This document shows positions 6,260-6,525 of a stretch of 6,525 nucleotides of DNA, one piece after another. Numbering within the stretch: the first letter of the stretch is position 1; each line of letters begins with the position of its first letter. The DNA lies in the NCBI GenBank assembly GCA_034408745.1, contig JAWXCM010000418.1:1-6525 (forward strand), read 5' to 3'. The stretch is from JAWXCM01 sp034408745. Its GTDB lineage: Bacteria > Acidobacteriota > Terriglobia > Bryobacterales > Bryobacteraceae. The notes below the pieces were generated by a model. It ran no database searches. It saw only the letters and a list, made by a program, of their open reading frames with translations, and was not told where the DNA came from. The position numbers and the translations under genes are program-made.

Positions 6260-6525
6260 TCACGCTGCCAACGGCATCCCGGTTTCGTTCTCCGCAATCA
6301 TGGCTGGATACCAGCGGCGGAACGTTTCGCGGAACTCATCATTGAGCACTTGTGCCCGAACCTGCAGCAAGAGATGAGCTCCTCGTTGCGTCCAGTGCAT
6401 CTGCTGTTGCTTCACCATCCGTCTACTCACCAGCTGATTCACAGCCGATTCCGCAAACGCCGTGCTGATCGTCTCTTTGTTCCGGTATCGATCTCCGTAG
6501 TCCGGGATGAAGGCCTGGTTCGTCG
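6260..6525 (-). CDS. Insertion-sequence transposase, C-terminal part (runs off the window)
   Basis: The minus-strand frame is open from the right edge to TGA at 6262-6260, giving 87 visible residues. The start lies outside the window, so the GTG at 6442 is an internal Val and not a start. The visible chain contains IPDYGDRYRNKETISTAFAE, then SAVNQLVSRRMVKQQQMHWT, then QRGAHLLLQVRAQVLND and a short FRRWYP tail. The pattern E-S-x-x-N...R...QMxW...RGAHLLLQxR is one I associate with transposases of unclassified or ISKra4/ISL3-like insertion sequences. The Glu of FAESAVN (6449-6451) is a candidate for the last acidic residue of a DDE triad, with the C-terminal helices after it. Family level is uncertain. 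The reading frame shows no internal stop, so the gene may be intact beyond the edge. Confidence 0.75.
   Translation of the reverse strand, partial: TNQAFIPDYGDRYRNKETISTAFAESAVNQLVSRRMVKQQQMHWTQRGAHLLLQVRAQVLNDEFRETFRRWYPAMIAENETGMPLAA
6260..6525 (-). mobile_element. Insertion sequence, one end only (borders unresolved)
   Basis: Inferred from the transposase C-terminus reading leftward. The element's end must lie to the left of 6260, probably somewhere in 6100-6259, but no terminal inverted repeat can be matched because the opposite end is outside the window. The coordinates given cover only the coding part that can be supported. Confidence 0.5.

Noticed and set aside
1..6525. CRISPR array, tRNA, rRNA or riboswitch
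   Set aside because: No regularly spaced repeats, no tRNA cloverleaf-like segment and no recognisable conserved RNA motif was seen on either strand.

Overview
The window looks like chromosomal DNA of an Acidobacteriota bacterium, most likely of the Solibacter/Bryobacter type. The main reason is the large central gene, an Oar-like TonB-dependent receptor with an N-terminal carboxypeptidase-regulatory-like domain. That protein class is strongly expanded in Acidobacteriota, and the plug wording here (residues 209-275, then a GGTIGGPIVKNKLFYF-type stretch) is typical of them. The coding DNA is GC-rich. The taxonomic call is an inference from protein style, not from a marker gene.

Layout. Positions 1-411 hold the tail of something no longer intact: a 99-residue ORF (112-411, +) that reads like the C-terminal part of a longer protein, with a possible out-of-frame upstream continuation. 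Positions 412-717 are noncoding; they hold two adjacent hairpins and a candidate promoter. Positions 718-3975 encode the 1085-residue receptor, complete with signal peptide, TonB-box-like segment, plug, barrel and terminal Phe. Positions 3976-4069 are a short gap filled by a long rho-independent-type hairpin whose T7 tract directly abuts the Shine-Dalgarno of the next gene. Positions 4070-5836 encode a secreted two-domain alpha/beta hydrolase of acetyl-xylan-esterase-like type with a visible Ser-Asp-His triad. Positions 5837-6259 are noncoding and include a strong REP-like palindrome. Positions 6260-6525 (minus strand) are the C-terminal end of a transposase that runs off the right edge.

How the parts may work together. 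The receptor and hydrolase are co-directional, only 94 nt apart, and both are predicted to be exported. A reasonable inference is an outer-membrane uptake receptor paired with a periplasmic or extracellular esterase acting on the imported or external ester-decorated substrate. The intergenic terminator would set the hydrolase below the receptor or make its expression conditional. Nothing in the sequence identifies the substrate.

I found no clearly new defence, RNA or mobile system. The observations most worth checking are the terminator/RBS overlap, the cysteine pairs in the receptor, the possibly frameshifted gene at the left edge, and the palindrome near the transposase.
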